Positions 15,220 to 21,884 of a stretch of 27,440 nt of DNA are shown one piece after another. The translations under genes and the position numbers were made by a program. The stretch comes from an uncultured Ruminococcus sp. (GTDB lineage Bacteria; Bacillota; Clostridia; Oscillospirales; Acutalibacteraceae). A model generated the notes under the pieces. It did not search any database. It saw only the letters and a list, made by a program, of their open reading frames with translations, and had not been told where the DNA came from. The stretch is from NCBI GenBank assembly GCA_934476515.1, contig CAKSNZ010000030.1, positions 1 to 27,440 on the forward strand. Direction: 5' to 3'. Every line of letters starts with the position of its first letter. The stretch's first letter is position 1.

Positions 15220-16677
15220 TCAATAATCATTTACCCATTCATACTTTGGAGTTGTTTCTTTATAAGTGTAGTGACCACCATTATCATCAACAAAATAATC
15301 TTTTTGTGATTGTGTATCATGGATAATTTCCATTTTGCCTTTTTCAAAGTTATATCTTTGACCTGCATTTTCTCGATTAAAGCCATAATAAAAAAGATAT
15401 AAACAATTATCATAGTATTGCAACCAACTATCAGTAGTTATACATTTCATTAATTCTTTATCCTTACTACTATCATCAATCTTTTTTTCATAAACCTTAT
15501 TTTCATAAACCTTACTAAACGAAGTGTCTAAAACATAGTAAAGCACATTATCTTCTTCATTTATTGTATAGGAAGTTGCACTGTTATCGCTAATAACCAA
15601 ATAATTTGAACCATCCTTATCAATTCTACAAATCTTTCCCTGACCATTCTTTGAACGGTCTATAAAGTAAATATAATTATCAACAATTTTTATATTAGAG
15701 CAAAGTGCATTTCCACCGAAAGCCATATCATTCATATTTTCATTATTATCATATTGATTGCTATATAACTTTTCAATATTACTACCATCTATTTTTGCTC
15801 TATAAATACCTACTCTCTCTTGTGAGAAATCATTAGCAGAATCATAAATCTTATCACTAGAATATTCAAACCCATTGTCAAAGTAATAAATCCAGCCATC
15901 ATAAATTGTATAATTTGTTGCATGTATACTATCACTTAACATTTCAATAGTTTTTCCATCCTTTGAAATTCTACCCATTCTATTAGCTCTTGAATATGAA
16001 TCTTTCAAATAAGTTCTAACTGCTATTGTGTTAAAATACACATAACCGTCTGCGTATTGTAAATTATTTATGTTGTGCAAATTATCATTTTCTTTATAAG
16101 ATAAAGTATCATTATTTGATATTACATCAGTATCTACCCAAATACTACTTTTAAACTTTCCTTTGTCATAAGTCATTTTCAATAAATCGCCTTCAGATAT
16201 ATAATAGATAGTATCTCCATCATATGTACTTCTAGGAGGTATTCCTATATCTTGTATATCTTCTCTTACTCCTACAATGTCAATAGTTGAAATACTACTA
16301 CCATCGCTACCTAACTCAAACGGCTGATAACCAAAGTAAATATTTTTTCCATCTTTATTAATAACTCCACACTCATCGACTGTTTTGTTATTAAAAAATT
16401 TACCATACAAAGTAAACCCACCAAAAGCAAGGGCTACCACTAACACTACTGCTACTACAGAAATAATAATTGGCTTTTTCTTACTTTTCTTCTTAGGTTG
16501 ATTTGGAATATTTGGTTGCTCCAAATTAGACACTTGTTGCTGTGGTAACGGTGTTTGAACTGGTTGTTGAATTGTTTTTTTATTTTCAACAATCTCATTC
16601 ACCTTACAGCCACAACCACTACAAAAGATAGCATTATCGTCCATCTTTGCTCCACAATTTTGACAATATTTTGACAT
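15220..16677 (-). CDS. Zinc-ribbon, single-pass membrane protein with DUF5050-like beta-propeller
   Basis: The 485-residue protein starts with a zinc ribbon (YCQNCGAKMDDNAIFCSGCG, residues 4-23), then a Gln/Pro-rich linker, a Lys-rich stop and one membrane helix (about 69-90, PIIISVVAVVLVVALAFGGFTLYG). The large outside part has repeated units of the kind Y-I-Y-F/Y..., then I-D-K-D-G-S-N (for example IYRAKIDGSNIEKL and ICRIDKDGSNYLVI). These resemble DUF5050 propeller blades. Function unknown; a sensor or surface scaffold is a guess. AAGGGGCG precedes the ATG. Its promoter region carries a palindrome (16703-16724) that matches 19 of 22 positions of the operator at the neighbouring lipoprotein genes, so it probably belongs to the same Xre regulon. 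Confidence 0.8.
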   Translation of the reverse strand: MSKYCQNCGAKMDDNAIFCSGCGCKVNEIVENKKTIQQPVQTPLPQQQVSNLEQPNIPNQPKKKSKKKPIIISVVAVVLVVALAFGGFTLYGKFFNNKTVDECGVINKDGKNIYFGYQPFELGSDGSSISTIDIVGVREDIQDIGIPPRSTYDGDTIYYISEGDLLKMTYDKGKFKSSIWVDTDVISNNDTLSYKENDNLHNINNLQYADGYVYFNTIAVRTYLKDSYSRANRMGRISKDGKTIEMLSDSIHATNYTIYDGWIYYFDNGFEYSSDKIYDSANDFSQERVGIYRAKIDGSNIEKLYSNQYDNNENMNDMAFGGNALCSNIKIVDNYIYFIDRSKNGQGKICRIDKDGSNYLVISDNSATSYTINEEDNVLYYVLDTSFSKVYENKVYEKKIDDSSKDKELMKCITTDSWLQYYDNCLYLFYYGFNRENAGQRYNFEKGKMEIIHDTQSQKDYFVDDNGGHYTYKETTPKYEWVNDY

Positions 16678-16702
16678 AAACTACGCCCCTTCATTGAACA
16701 TA

Positions 16703-16724
16703 AAATATAACGTATATTGTATTT
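16703..16724. promoter_or_regulatory. Xre-type operator, copy at the zinc-ribbon gene
   Basis: Its 22 bases match the 18102-18123 palindrome at 19 positions (core TATAACGTATATTGTA here against TACAACATATGTTGTA there). On the minus strand it overlaps a TATAAA -10-like box, with TTGATA further upstream. This placement suits repression. Confidence 0.6.
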
Positions 16725-16772
16725 ATATACATTGTTTAACCATATCAACAGCAACATCTTTACCAATGTTTT

Positions 16773-17702
16773 TTAATCCAATATTTCACATTTTATATTA
16801 TATTTTTTAGCATAATTTTCAGCATAACTATTTTTTTGAGTTACAATAGTAACATTCATTAAACCCTTAAAAATATTCTTTTCCTTTTTGGAAAGTATTG
16901 TACCCTTTTCAGTTAATTCTAAATTTTCCTCACCTATAATTTTAACAGAAGATGGAATATAGACTTTTTGCAGATTTGGAGAACATTTTAATAATGTACC
17001 TCTTGTGATCAAAATATCCTTTACACCATTGTTAATAAATATCTTTTGCAAACTATCACGCTGAGTTATGAGAATTTGCCCACAAATTGATTTATAATAT
17101 ATAGTTGTCAATGATGTCATTCTGCTATTATCAGTGAAACAACATTCCTTATTAGGCAATCTTAATTGTTGTACTGAATTATAATATCCGTTTAAGTTTA
17201 AATCAACTACACTATCTGGAATATATAATGATGTTAAATTAGAAAAACTATGTACCACTTCGCCATTTACTAAATACGGGCTGTTTAATGCAACTGACAT
17301 AACCTTATACCCTTTAATCTTTTGAGGTATTTTAATAACTCCACTATCACCTTTAAAACCAGTTATAGAAACATATGTATCTATATCATCTAATTCTTTT
17401 TTAGCTCTTTCAGTCATATTCCGAAGATTATCAAAAATTACTTTATCTTTTTTCTTATTGACAAAATGGTAGTCAAAATCGCTAACATCTGTATCTTCAA
17501 TATCATTCCAATAAATATCTTCTGATTTAATATAATCATTTAATACATTATCAAAACTTTGTTTATTAGTATTTTTCTCTTTGTTACTATCACTACTAGA
17601 CAACTTACTAGCACTACTGTTTTTTATATTAGTGTTATTGCTACAAGATGATAATATACAAATGGCTAATACTATAAAAATGACGCTGAATATCTTTTTC
17701 AT
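16773..17702 (-). CDS. Lipoprotein with BspA-type leucine-rich repeats (LRR_5-like)
   Basis: The 309-residue protein begins with a lipoprotein signal peptide (MKKIFSVIFIVLAICILSSC, lipobox LSSC) and a Ser/Asn/Lys-rich spacer (about 21-55). From about residue 130 it contains irregular leucine-rich repeats of the BspA type: LTSLYIPDSVVDL, SLQKIFINNGVKDI and NLQKVYIPSSVKIIG. The end, VTIVTQKNSYAENYAKKYNIKCE, is the typical cap of such proteins. These are surface proteins often involved in adhesion or binding; the ligand is unknown. The ATG at 17702 is used (AGGGA 11 bases upstream). It lies 7 bases after the stop of the lipoprotein at 17710-18075 and shares its promoter. Confidence 0.8.
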   Translation of the reverse strand: MKKIFSVIFIVLAICILSSCSNNTNIKNSSASKLSSSDSNKEKNTNKQSFDNVLNDYIKSEDIYWNDIEDTDVSDFDYHFVNKKKDKVIFDNLRNMTERAKKELDDIDTYVSITGFKGDSGVIKIPQKIKGYKVMSVALNSPYLVNGEVVHSFSNLTSLYIPDSVVDLNLNGYYNSVQQLRLPNKECCFTDNSRMTSLTTIYYKSICGQILITQRDSLQKIFINNGVKDILITRGTLLKCSPNLQKVYIPSSVKIIGEENLELTEKGTILSKKEKNIFKGLMNVTIVTQKNSYAENYAKKYNIKCEILD

Positions 17703-17709
17703 CTTATTA

Positions 17710-18075
17710 TCATTCCCTATTATAAGTATCACCATCAATTACTAATAAATCACCATCTAAATAATAGGTGCTAGACTCTTCTTTTGCTTCATCAATAGAA
17801 TCAGCCAAATCAACATGTTTCTTTTGATTCCATTCATCATAGAATACTATGTTGCCATCTCCAAATACTTTATATTTTAGATAATGGCTAGAATATGGTA
17901 TATTGTCACAAGCACCATCTTCATTAAAATAGATTTTTTCTCCATCACTTTCTGCTACCCATACACCTACAATAGTCTTTTTGCCACAACCTGCAACAGT
18001 AAACATTGTCAAAAATAAAATGCAAACCATTAAAATTGAAACAATTACTTTACCCTTCTTTTTTTCTTTGTACAT
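17710..18075 (-). CDS. Small lipoprotein with DUF5640-like domain
   Basis: This 121-residue protein has a Lys-rich start, a hydrophobic signal segment (about 10-29, VIVSILMVCILFLTMFTVAG) and a lipobox VAGC (C30). The mature part begins GVWVAESDGEKIYFNEDGAC and ends YYLDGDLLVIDGDTYNRE. The GxW, then F-N-E-D-G, then Y-x-x-D-G-D-x-L pattern is that of small beta-barrel lipoproteins annotated DUF5640 or lipocalin-like in Clostridia. Function unknown. A perfect AAGGAGG lies 8-9 bases before the ATG. The promoter is perfect consensus (18132-18160) and is overlapped by two palindromic operators. This pattern suggests a gene that is strong when derepressed and tightly controlled by the divergent Xre gene. 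Confidence 0.8.
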   Translation of the reverse strand: MYKEKKKGKVIVSILMVCILFLTMFTVAGCGKKTIVGVWVAESDGEKIYFNEDGACDNIPYSSHYLKYKVFGDGNIVFYDEWNQKKHVDLADSIDEAKEESSTYYLDGDLLVIDGDTYNRE

Positions 18076-18100
18076 ATGTACTCCTCCTTAATTTCTTAAT

Positions 18101-18124
18101 AAAATACAACATATGTTGTATTTT
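18101..18124. promoter_or_regulatory. Perfect 24-bp palindromic operator
   Basis: The core is TACAACATATGTTGTA (18105-18120); with AT flanks the palindrome is perfect from 18101 to 18124. It lies just downstream of the -10 box of the minus-strand lipoprotein promoter, across the expected start site. Confidence 0.75.
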
Positions 18125-18131
18125 TATAAGC

Positions 18132-18160
18132 ATTATACATCATTTGTTGTATTATGTCAA
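18132..18160 (-). promoter_or_regulatory. Consensus promoter of the lipoprotein pair
   Basis: On the minus strand TTGACA (18155-18160) and TATAAT (18132-18137) are both perfect and 17 bases apart. An operator (18136-18151) fills the spacer and part of the -10 box. Confidence 0.85.
18136..18151. promoter_or_regulatory. Second Xre-type operator, in the promoter spacer
   Basis: TACATCATTTGTTGTA is a near palindrome (6 of 7 half-site positions pair) and shares the TGTTGTA half-site with the 24-bp palindrome 15-30 bases away. Confidence 0.65.
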
Positions 18161-18180
18161 TAATAAATCTATTATTGACA
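18155..18180. promoter_or_regulatory. 11-bp-arm palindrome with inverted TTGACA boxes
   Basis: TGTCAATAATA (18155-18165) pairs with TATTATTGACA (18170-18180). It covers the -35 of the lipoprotein promoter and the region just before the ribosome binding site of the plus-strand xre gene. It may be a further operator or a fold-back in the short xre leader. Confidence 0.45.
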
Positions 18181-18191
18181 GGAGAATTTTT

Positions 18192-18419
18192 ATGCCATAT
18201 TACAGAAGATTGAGAGATTTAAGAGAGGACAACGACCTTACACAAAGTCAGCTTGTAGAAAAACTGGGTATGCACAAAACAACCTACACAAACTATGAAC
18301 AAGGCAAAAGAGACTTGCCACTTTCCTTTGCCATTACTATTGCTAAGTTCTACAATGTTTCCCTTGATTATATTGCAGGGTTGACAAATGAGTGCAGAAA
18401 ACTTAACGAAAATTTATAA
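18192..18419 (+). CDS. Small Xre-family helix-turn-helix regulator (Xre1)
   Basis: This 75-residue protein is essentially one Xre/Cro/CI-type HTH domain: LRDLREDNDLTQSQLVEKLGMHKTTYTNYEQGKRDLP (about 7-43), followed by FAITIAKFYNVSLDYIAGL. Recognition-helix residues lie around MHKTTYTNYE. The ATG at 18192 has AGGAG 7 bases upstream; the frame is open further left to 18006, but that part crosses the lipoprotein gene and operators. It is divergent from two lipoprotein genes, with two related palindromes between them. The likely role (inference) is a dimeric repressor of the lipoproteins, of itself, and of the zinc-ribbon gene at 15220, which carries the same operator. Confidence 0.9.
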   Translation: MPYYRRLRDLREDNDLTQSQLVEKLGMHKTTYTNYEQGKRDLPLSFAITIAKFYNVSLDYIAGLTNECRKLNENL

Positions 18420-18455
18420 TATTGGCAATTGGGCATATTTTTAGATTTTATCATT

Positions 18456-18499
18456 ATAAACCAAATTGGTTTATGTGTCAATATACCATTTTGGTTTGT
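18456..18499. promoter_or_regulatory. Operator pair upstream of the second xre gene
   Basis: ATAAACCAAATTGGTTTAT (18456-18474) is a perfect odd-centred palindrome. ATATACCATTTTGGTTTGT (18481-18499) matches it at 15 of 19 positions. They are 25 bases apart centre to centre, and the second abuts the TATAAT at 18501-18506. They differ from the Xre1 operator, so a different repressor, probably Xre2 itself, should bind. Confidence 0.65.
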
Positions 18500-18500
18500 G

Positions 18501-18506
18501 TATAAT
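18501..18506 (+). promoter_or_regulatory. -10 box of the second xre gene
   Basis: A perfect TATAAT lies 40 bases before the ATG. No good -35 is visible at 16-18 bases (the region holds the operators), so the promoter may be weak or need help. Confidence 0.5.
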
Positions 18507-18533
18507 AAATACTAAAGTATTTTTAGTATTTAT
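18505..18533 (+). promoter_or_regulatory. 12-bp inverted repeat in the xre2 leader
   Basis: ATAAATACTAAA (18505-18516) pairs perfectly with TTTAGTATTTAT (18522-18533) around a 5-base loop, ending directly before the GGGG ribosome binding site. It could be a leader hairpin tuning translation or another operator around the start of transcription. Confidence 0.5.
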
Positions 18534-18545
18534 GGGGCAAATATT

Positions 18546-18749
18546 ATGTACAAAAGAATTAGGGAATTAAGGGAAGATAATGACCTACTGCAAAAGAATT
18601 TAGCTGAATATCTAAACTGTTCTCAGGTGGCTTATTCTCGTTATGAACTAGGCACAAGGGATATTCCAACAGAAGTGCTGATTGCTCTTTCAAAATTTTA
18701 TAATGTTTCTACCGACTATATTCTTGGTCTTAAAGATGAAAAAAATTAA
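18546..18749 (+). CDS. Small Xre-family helix-turn-helix regulator (Xre2)
   Basis: A 67-residue single HTH domain, IRELREDNDLLQKNLAEYLNCSQVAYSRYELGTRDIP followed by LIALSKFYNVSTDYILGLKDEKN. It is clearly a paralogue of the gene at 18192-18419 (shared LREDNDL, Y-E-x-G-x-R-D, FYNVS.DYI.GL), but the recognition helix differs (CSQVAYSRY against MHKTTYTNY), which agrees with the different palindromes upstream. Autoregulation through 18456-18499 is likely (inference). The ribosome binding site is GGGG, 8-9 bases before the ATG. It ends at a bidirectional terminator. No neighbouring target gene is obvious. Confidence 0.9.
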   Translation: MYKRIRELREDNDLLQKNLAEYLNCSQVAYSRYELGTRDIPTEVLIALSKFYNVSTDYILGLKDEKN

Positions 18750-18780
18750 GCTGTAACTATGAAGTTACAGCTTTTTCTTT
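18748..18780 (+). terminator. Bidirectional terminator between xre2 and the CDF gene
   Basis: AAGCTGTAACT (18748-18758) pairs perfectly with AGTTACAGCTT (18763-18773), with TTTTTCTTTT after it on plus. On minus AATTTTTTTC follows, so it also terminates the convergent transporter gene. Confidence 0.9.
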
Positions 18781-19910
18781 TAATCATTTGTATCAATGTC
18801 AAAGGTAACATCAAGTAGGTATTTTGATTTACCTTTATTAATTGAATGTAAGATATAATCTTTTATTTGATTGCCCTGGCTCATCATATCTTCCGGTAAA
18901 ACTAAATCAAATACAAGAAGTGTGCCACTACTGCAATTAGCAATTCTAAAATCATGAATTGAGAGCCTACTGTCCTTTGACTTTAAGCACTCCATAATTT
19001 TCAGTTGCAACTTTTCAGCTTTTAAGTCATCGGTAACAATAGGGTCATAGTGTACAACCATATGAATACCAAATTTCTTTAGGCACTGTCTTTCTATTCT
19101 GTCTATTGTATCGTGGCAATTCATAGGGTCTTCATCCTTATCAACTTCAACATGAATTGTTGCATATCTTTTTGCAGGACCATAATCGTGAATCATCAAG
19201 TCGTGACAGCCTAACACCTTGTCATATGAATTAACAAAATCAATAATTTCCTTCCTAAATTCAGGATTAGCCTCTTCACCTAGTAGTGGTGAAATTGTTT
19301 GTCTAATAAGTCCTATTCCATTATATAAAATAAACAGTGACACCAAAGCACCCATAATTCCATCTATCTGCCACTTTGTCAGTAATTCAACAACCATTGC
19401 AATAAGTACACAAGTAGTTGTTAACACATCATTTCTACTGTCGGCACTTGTTGCAAGTAATGTTGTGGAATGGATTTGTTTACCCTTTTTCTTATAAAAT
19501 AATGTCATCCACAGTTTCACAAGAATTGAAACTACAAGCACTAGAATTGTGACCAGAGAAAATTTTACAGGAGTTGGTGAAATTATTTTTTCTACAGAAC
19601 TTTTTGCAAGTTCAAAGCCAATAACAAAAATCATTACTGCTACAGTTAAACTTGCTAAATATTCAAACCTTGCATGGCCAAATGGGTGTTTCTTATCAGC
19701 CGGTTTTTCTGCTAACTTAAAGCCCAGTAAAGTGACAATTGAACTTGCTGCATCAGAAAGGTTGTTGACACTATCTGCAATAATTGACATTGAAGAAACA
19801 AGTGTACCTACAACAAACTTACCACCGGCTAAAGCAAAGTTACAGATTATTCCCACTATACCGGCTAACTTGCCTACCTTTGCTCTGTTTCTTTCCTCAG
19901 TACTTTCCAT
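18780..19910 (-). CDS. Cation diffusion facilitator (CDF) metal exporter
   Basis: CDF proteins export divalent metals by proton antiport. The 376-residue protein has six membrane segments in the first 210 residues, the family motif SMSIIADSVNNLSD (40-53), and HPFGHARFEY (75-84). Metal-site residues by position are D46 and N50 in helix 2 (D-x-x-x-N) and D157 and D161 in helix 5 (SADSRND). D-x-x-x-D in helix 5 is typical of the Mn/Fe-type CDF group; the Zn group has H-x-x-x-D. After the usual C-terminal ferredoxin-like domain (about 212-292) about 85 more residues repeat that type of pattern (IHDFRIANCSSGTLLVFDLVLPEDM), so the cytoplasmic part is doubled; the usual length is near 300. The gene lies behind a NiCo-type riboswitch. 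The ribosome binding site is weak (GAGATGA). Confidence 0.93.
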   Translation of the reverse strand: MESTEERNRAKVGKLAGIVGIICNFALAGGKFVVGTLVSSMSIIADSVNNLSDAASSIVTLLGFKLAEKPADKKHPFGHARFEYLASLTVAVMIFVIGFELAKSSVEKIISPTPVKFSLVTILVLVVSILVKLWMTLFYKKKGKQIHSTTLLATSADSRNDVLTTTCVLIAMVVELLTKWQIDGIMGALVSLFILYNGIGLIRQTISPLLGEEANPEFRKEIIDFVNSYDKVLGCHDLMIHDYGPAKRYATIHVEVDKDEDPMNCHDTIDRIERQCLKKFGIHMVVHYDPIVTDDLKAEKLQLKIMECLKSKDSRLSIHDFRIANCSSGTLLVFDLVLPEDMMSQGNQIKDYILHSINKGKSKYLLDVTFDIDTND

Positions 19911-19935
19911 AAAATCATCTCATTTCATTATATAA

Positions 19936-19966
19936 TAAAAAAGTGGGGCAGTAAAAACTGTCCCAC
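19936..19966 (-). terminator. Riboswitch-controlled terminator before the CDF gene
   Basis: On the minus strand GTGGGACAGT and ACTGCCCCAC (19957-19966 and 19943-19952) form a 10-bp stem with one A-C mismatch, followed by TTTTTTATTAT. Its 5' arm is also the 3' conserved part (GTGGGACAGT) of the NiCo aptamer, so metal binding should prevent termination. Confidence 0.85.
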
Positions 19967-20016
19967 AGAAAATTCTGTTGCCATTTGGCCCGGTTGTATA
20001 AACAACTTGCTAGTTT
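19955..20016 (-). ncRNA. NiCo (czcD-type) metal riboswitch
   Basis: Read on the minus strand, the leader contains the conserved blocks of the NiCo aptamer in order: AAACTAGCAA, a GTTGT/ACAAC stem, CCGGGCC, GGCAACAGA, and TCTGTGGGACAGTTT. Four helices can be drawn: AAACT with AGTTT (closing stem), GTTGT with ACAAC, GCC with GGC, and CAGA with TCTG. This class is known to bind Co2+/Ni2+, and Fe2+ has also been reported, in front of CDF exporters. The aptamer overlaps a terminator, giving ON control by metal. A TATAAT (20024-20029) lies just upstream and would start the transcript near the aptamer 5' end; its -35 is poor. Confidence 0.88.
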
Positions 20017-20071
20017 ATAATACATTATATGCTTAAATAGTAAAGTGATTATAACATTAATTATATAAAAT

Positions 20072-20104
20072 TTCAAGAAAAAAGACCGATAAAAATCGGT
20101 CTTT
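20072..20104 (-). terminator. Terminator of bioY
   Basis: AAAGACCGAT (20081-20090) pairs perfectly with ATCGGTCTTT (20095-20104). On the minus strand TTTTTTCTTG follows. It lies about 48 bases after the bioY stop, and on plus TTTTCTT follows too. Confidence 0.88.
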
Positions 20105-20151
20105 TCTTCAAAGGGATTGATGAATATTTTACTACCAAGGTAGAATAACGA

Positions 20152-20703
20152 TTATTTCATATAGCCTGATTTTCTAAGTGCTATTTTTAGTAAAGGTCCA
20201 ACCACACCGGCAATAACACACTTGATTGCGTCAAATGGTAGGAATGGAATTACACAAGCTGCCAAAGAAGCATTTAAGTCATACTTTGTAATAGCCATAA
20301 ACTGAATTGTACCACAAGCGTAACAGATTACAACACCAACTGCACAAGCTAAAATACTAACAATAATTTCAAGTGCTTTATTCTTAGTTGGGATTTTACA
20401 AATCAAACCAACAACTACTACAACAATTAGGTAAGACCAAACATAACCACCGGTAATATTAGCATATGTAGATAGACCTGTCTGTCCACCACTAAACAGT
20501 GGTAAGAATAAACCTAATAGTAAGTAAACAACAACAGAGATTAGACCTTTTACAGGACCAAGTACTACTGCTGTAAATACTACTGCCAAAATACCAAGTG
20601 AAACCGGTACTATACCAATTGGAATAGTGATGATTGAAAAGATACAACAGATAGCAGCAAACAATGCACACACTACCATATCAAATATTTTATTGTTTTT
20701 CAT
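20152..20703 (-). CDS. bioY: Biotin transporter substrate-binding component BioY
   Basis: BioY is the S-component of an ECF-type vitamin importer and binds biotin at the membrane. The 183-residue, almost wholly hydrophobic protein has six membrane segments and family features: IPIGIVPVSLGILAVVFTAVVLGPVKGLISVVVYLLLGLFLPLFSGGQTGL near the start, TGGYVWSYLIV in the middle, and IPFLPFDAIKCVIAGVVGP near the end. No bioM/bioN energising module is adjacent, so it probably uses the shared ECF module encoded elsewhere. GGGGG lies 8 bases before the ATG. The promoter is perfect consensus with a BirA-like operator over its -35, so repression by biotin-loaded BirA is likely. It is monocistronic. Confidence 0.95.
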   Translation of the reverse strand: MKNNKIFDMVVCALFAAICCIFSIITIPIGIVPVSLGILAVVFTAVVLGPVKGLISVVVYLLLGLFLPLFSGGQTGLSTYANITGGYVWSYLIVVVVVGLICKIPTKNKALEIIVSILACAVGVVICYACGTIQFMAITKYDLNASLAACVIPFLPFDAIKCVIAGVVGPLLKIALRKSGYMK

Positions 20704-20735
20704 AAAAAATACCCCCTGTGTATATCACAAGGAGT

Positions 20736-20764
20736 ATTATAACTCATAATTATAGTATTGTCAA
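20736..20764 (-). promoter_or_regulatory. Consensus promoter of bioY
   Basis: On the minus strand TTGACA (20759-20764) and TATAAT (20736-20741) are perfect and separated by 17 bases. Confidence 0.85.
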
Positions 20765-20790
20765 CCTTAATATTAATTATTGTTAACAAT
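20757..20790. promoter_or_regulatory. BirA-like biotin operator at bioY
   Basis: On the minus strand ATTGTTAACA and GGTTGACAAT form an inverted repeat (8 of 10 positions) with a 14-base spacer, the spacing and half-site type of BirA boxes. It covers the -35 box. A further palindrome, ATTAACCTATGGTTAAT (20792-20808), and another GGTTGACAA half-site lie upstream and may extend the binding region. Confidence 0.6.
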
Positions 20791-20819
20791 TATTAACCTA
20801 TGGTTAATTGTCAACCTAA

Positions 20820-21884
20820 TTATAGAATTGTTCCACCACCAAGAACAACATCACCATCATAAAGTACAACTGCCTGTCCTTTACAAATTGCTCTTTGGCT
20901 TTCATCAAAGGTAACCTTAACTTTACCGTCTTCCATTACCTTTGCAGTAGCAGGTTGTTCCTTTTGGTTGTAACGGATTCTAGCCTTACAACGGATTTCT
21001 TCCTTTGGTTCTTCAATAGATACCCAGTTAAAATCATTAGCATAAAGTTTCTTAGAAAACAGTTCATCATTTAGGCAAAGTACAACTTTGTTATCCTTAA
21101 GGTCCTTTTCTTTAACATACATAGGGCAAGGCAAAGCAAGGCCTAAGCCTTTTCTCTGACCGATAGTATAACGGATAATACCCTTATGCTTACCAAGTAC
21201 ATTACCACTTGTATCTACAAAGTCGCCCTCAGGATACTTTTTGCCTGTATAGTCCTCAATAAATGCAGCATAGTCACCATTTGGCACAAAGCAAATATCC
21301 TGACTATCCTTTTTATCAGCATTGATAAAGCCATTTTCTTCTGCGATTTTACGAGTTTCACTTTTTTCCATTTCACCTAATGGGAACTGAACATGAGCAA
21401 GCTGTTCCTGAGTCATATTGTAAAGAACATAACTTTGGTCCTTAGAAAGGTCAACTGCTTTCTTTAGGATATATCTGTCACCTTTCTTCTCAATTCTTGC
21501 ATAGTGACCTGTAACAACATAGTCATACTGTAACTCTTTCATACGGTGCATTAGCTTATCAAACTTTAGGTATCTGTTACAACGGATACAAGGGTTTGGA
21601 GTACCACCGTTTTCATAAGTATGAATAAAATCATCTATTATTTTTTCTTTAAAATCAGCCTTGAAGTTGAAAACATAATAAAGTGCACCTAGCTTATAAC
21701 AAACACTTCTTGCATCTTCAATATCAGAAAGTGAACAACAAGTTCTCTCTGTATCAATGCCGATGTCATCGTTATCATAAAGTTTCATTGTAACACCAAT
21801 GATATGATAACCTTTTTCTTTCATAATAAAAGCTGCGACGCTGGAATCAACGCCGCCACTCATTGCAATTATAGCCTTTTTCAT
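20820..21884 (-). CDS. mnmA: tRNA-specific 2-thiouridylase MnmA
   Basis: MnmA adds sulfur to U34 of tRNA-Lys, -Glu and -Gln, using ATP and a persulfide donor. The 354-residue protein has the PP-loop AMSGGVDSSVAA (7-18), which adenylates the base, and the two catalytic cysteines at C102 (NPCIRCNRYLKF) and C198 (DSQDICFVPNG). GQRKGLGLALPCPMYV and the C-terminal beta-barrel region follow. Its ATG overlaps the nadA stop by one base (TAATG), so translation is coupled, and its ribosome binding site AAGG lies inside nadA. It shares the nadA promoter at 22828-22856. The pairing with nadA may reflect common need for cysteine-derived sulfur and Fe-S chemistry, which is inference. Confidence 0.97.
   Translation of the reverse strand: MKKAIIAMSGGVDSSVAAFIMKEKGYHIIGVTMKLYDNDDIGIDTERTCCSLSDIEDARSVCYKLGALYYVFNFKADFKEKIIDDFIHTYENGGTPNPCIRCNRYLKFDKLMHRMKELQYDYVVTGHYARIEKKGDRYILKKAVDLSKDQSYVLYNMTQEQLAHVQFPLGEMEKSETRKIAEENGFINADKKDSQDICFVPNGDYAAFIEDYTGKKYPEGDFVDTSGNVLGKHKGIIRYTIGQRKGLGLALPCPMYVKEKDLKDNKVVLCLNDELFSKKLYANDFNWVSIEEPKEEIRCKARIRYNQKEQPATAKVMEDGKVKVTFDESQRAICKGQAVVLYDGDVVLGGGTIL

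Noticed and set aside
18006..18191. N-terminal extension of Xre1
   Set aside because: It crosses the divergent lipoprotein gene, its promoter and operators; the ATG at 18192 has a good AGGAG.
19549..19935. Plus-strand 128-residue frame opposite the CDF gene
   Set aside because: It is the antisense of a clear CDF transporter, has no ribosome binding site and matches nothing.
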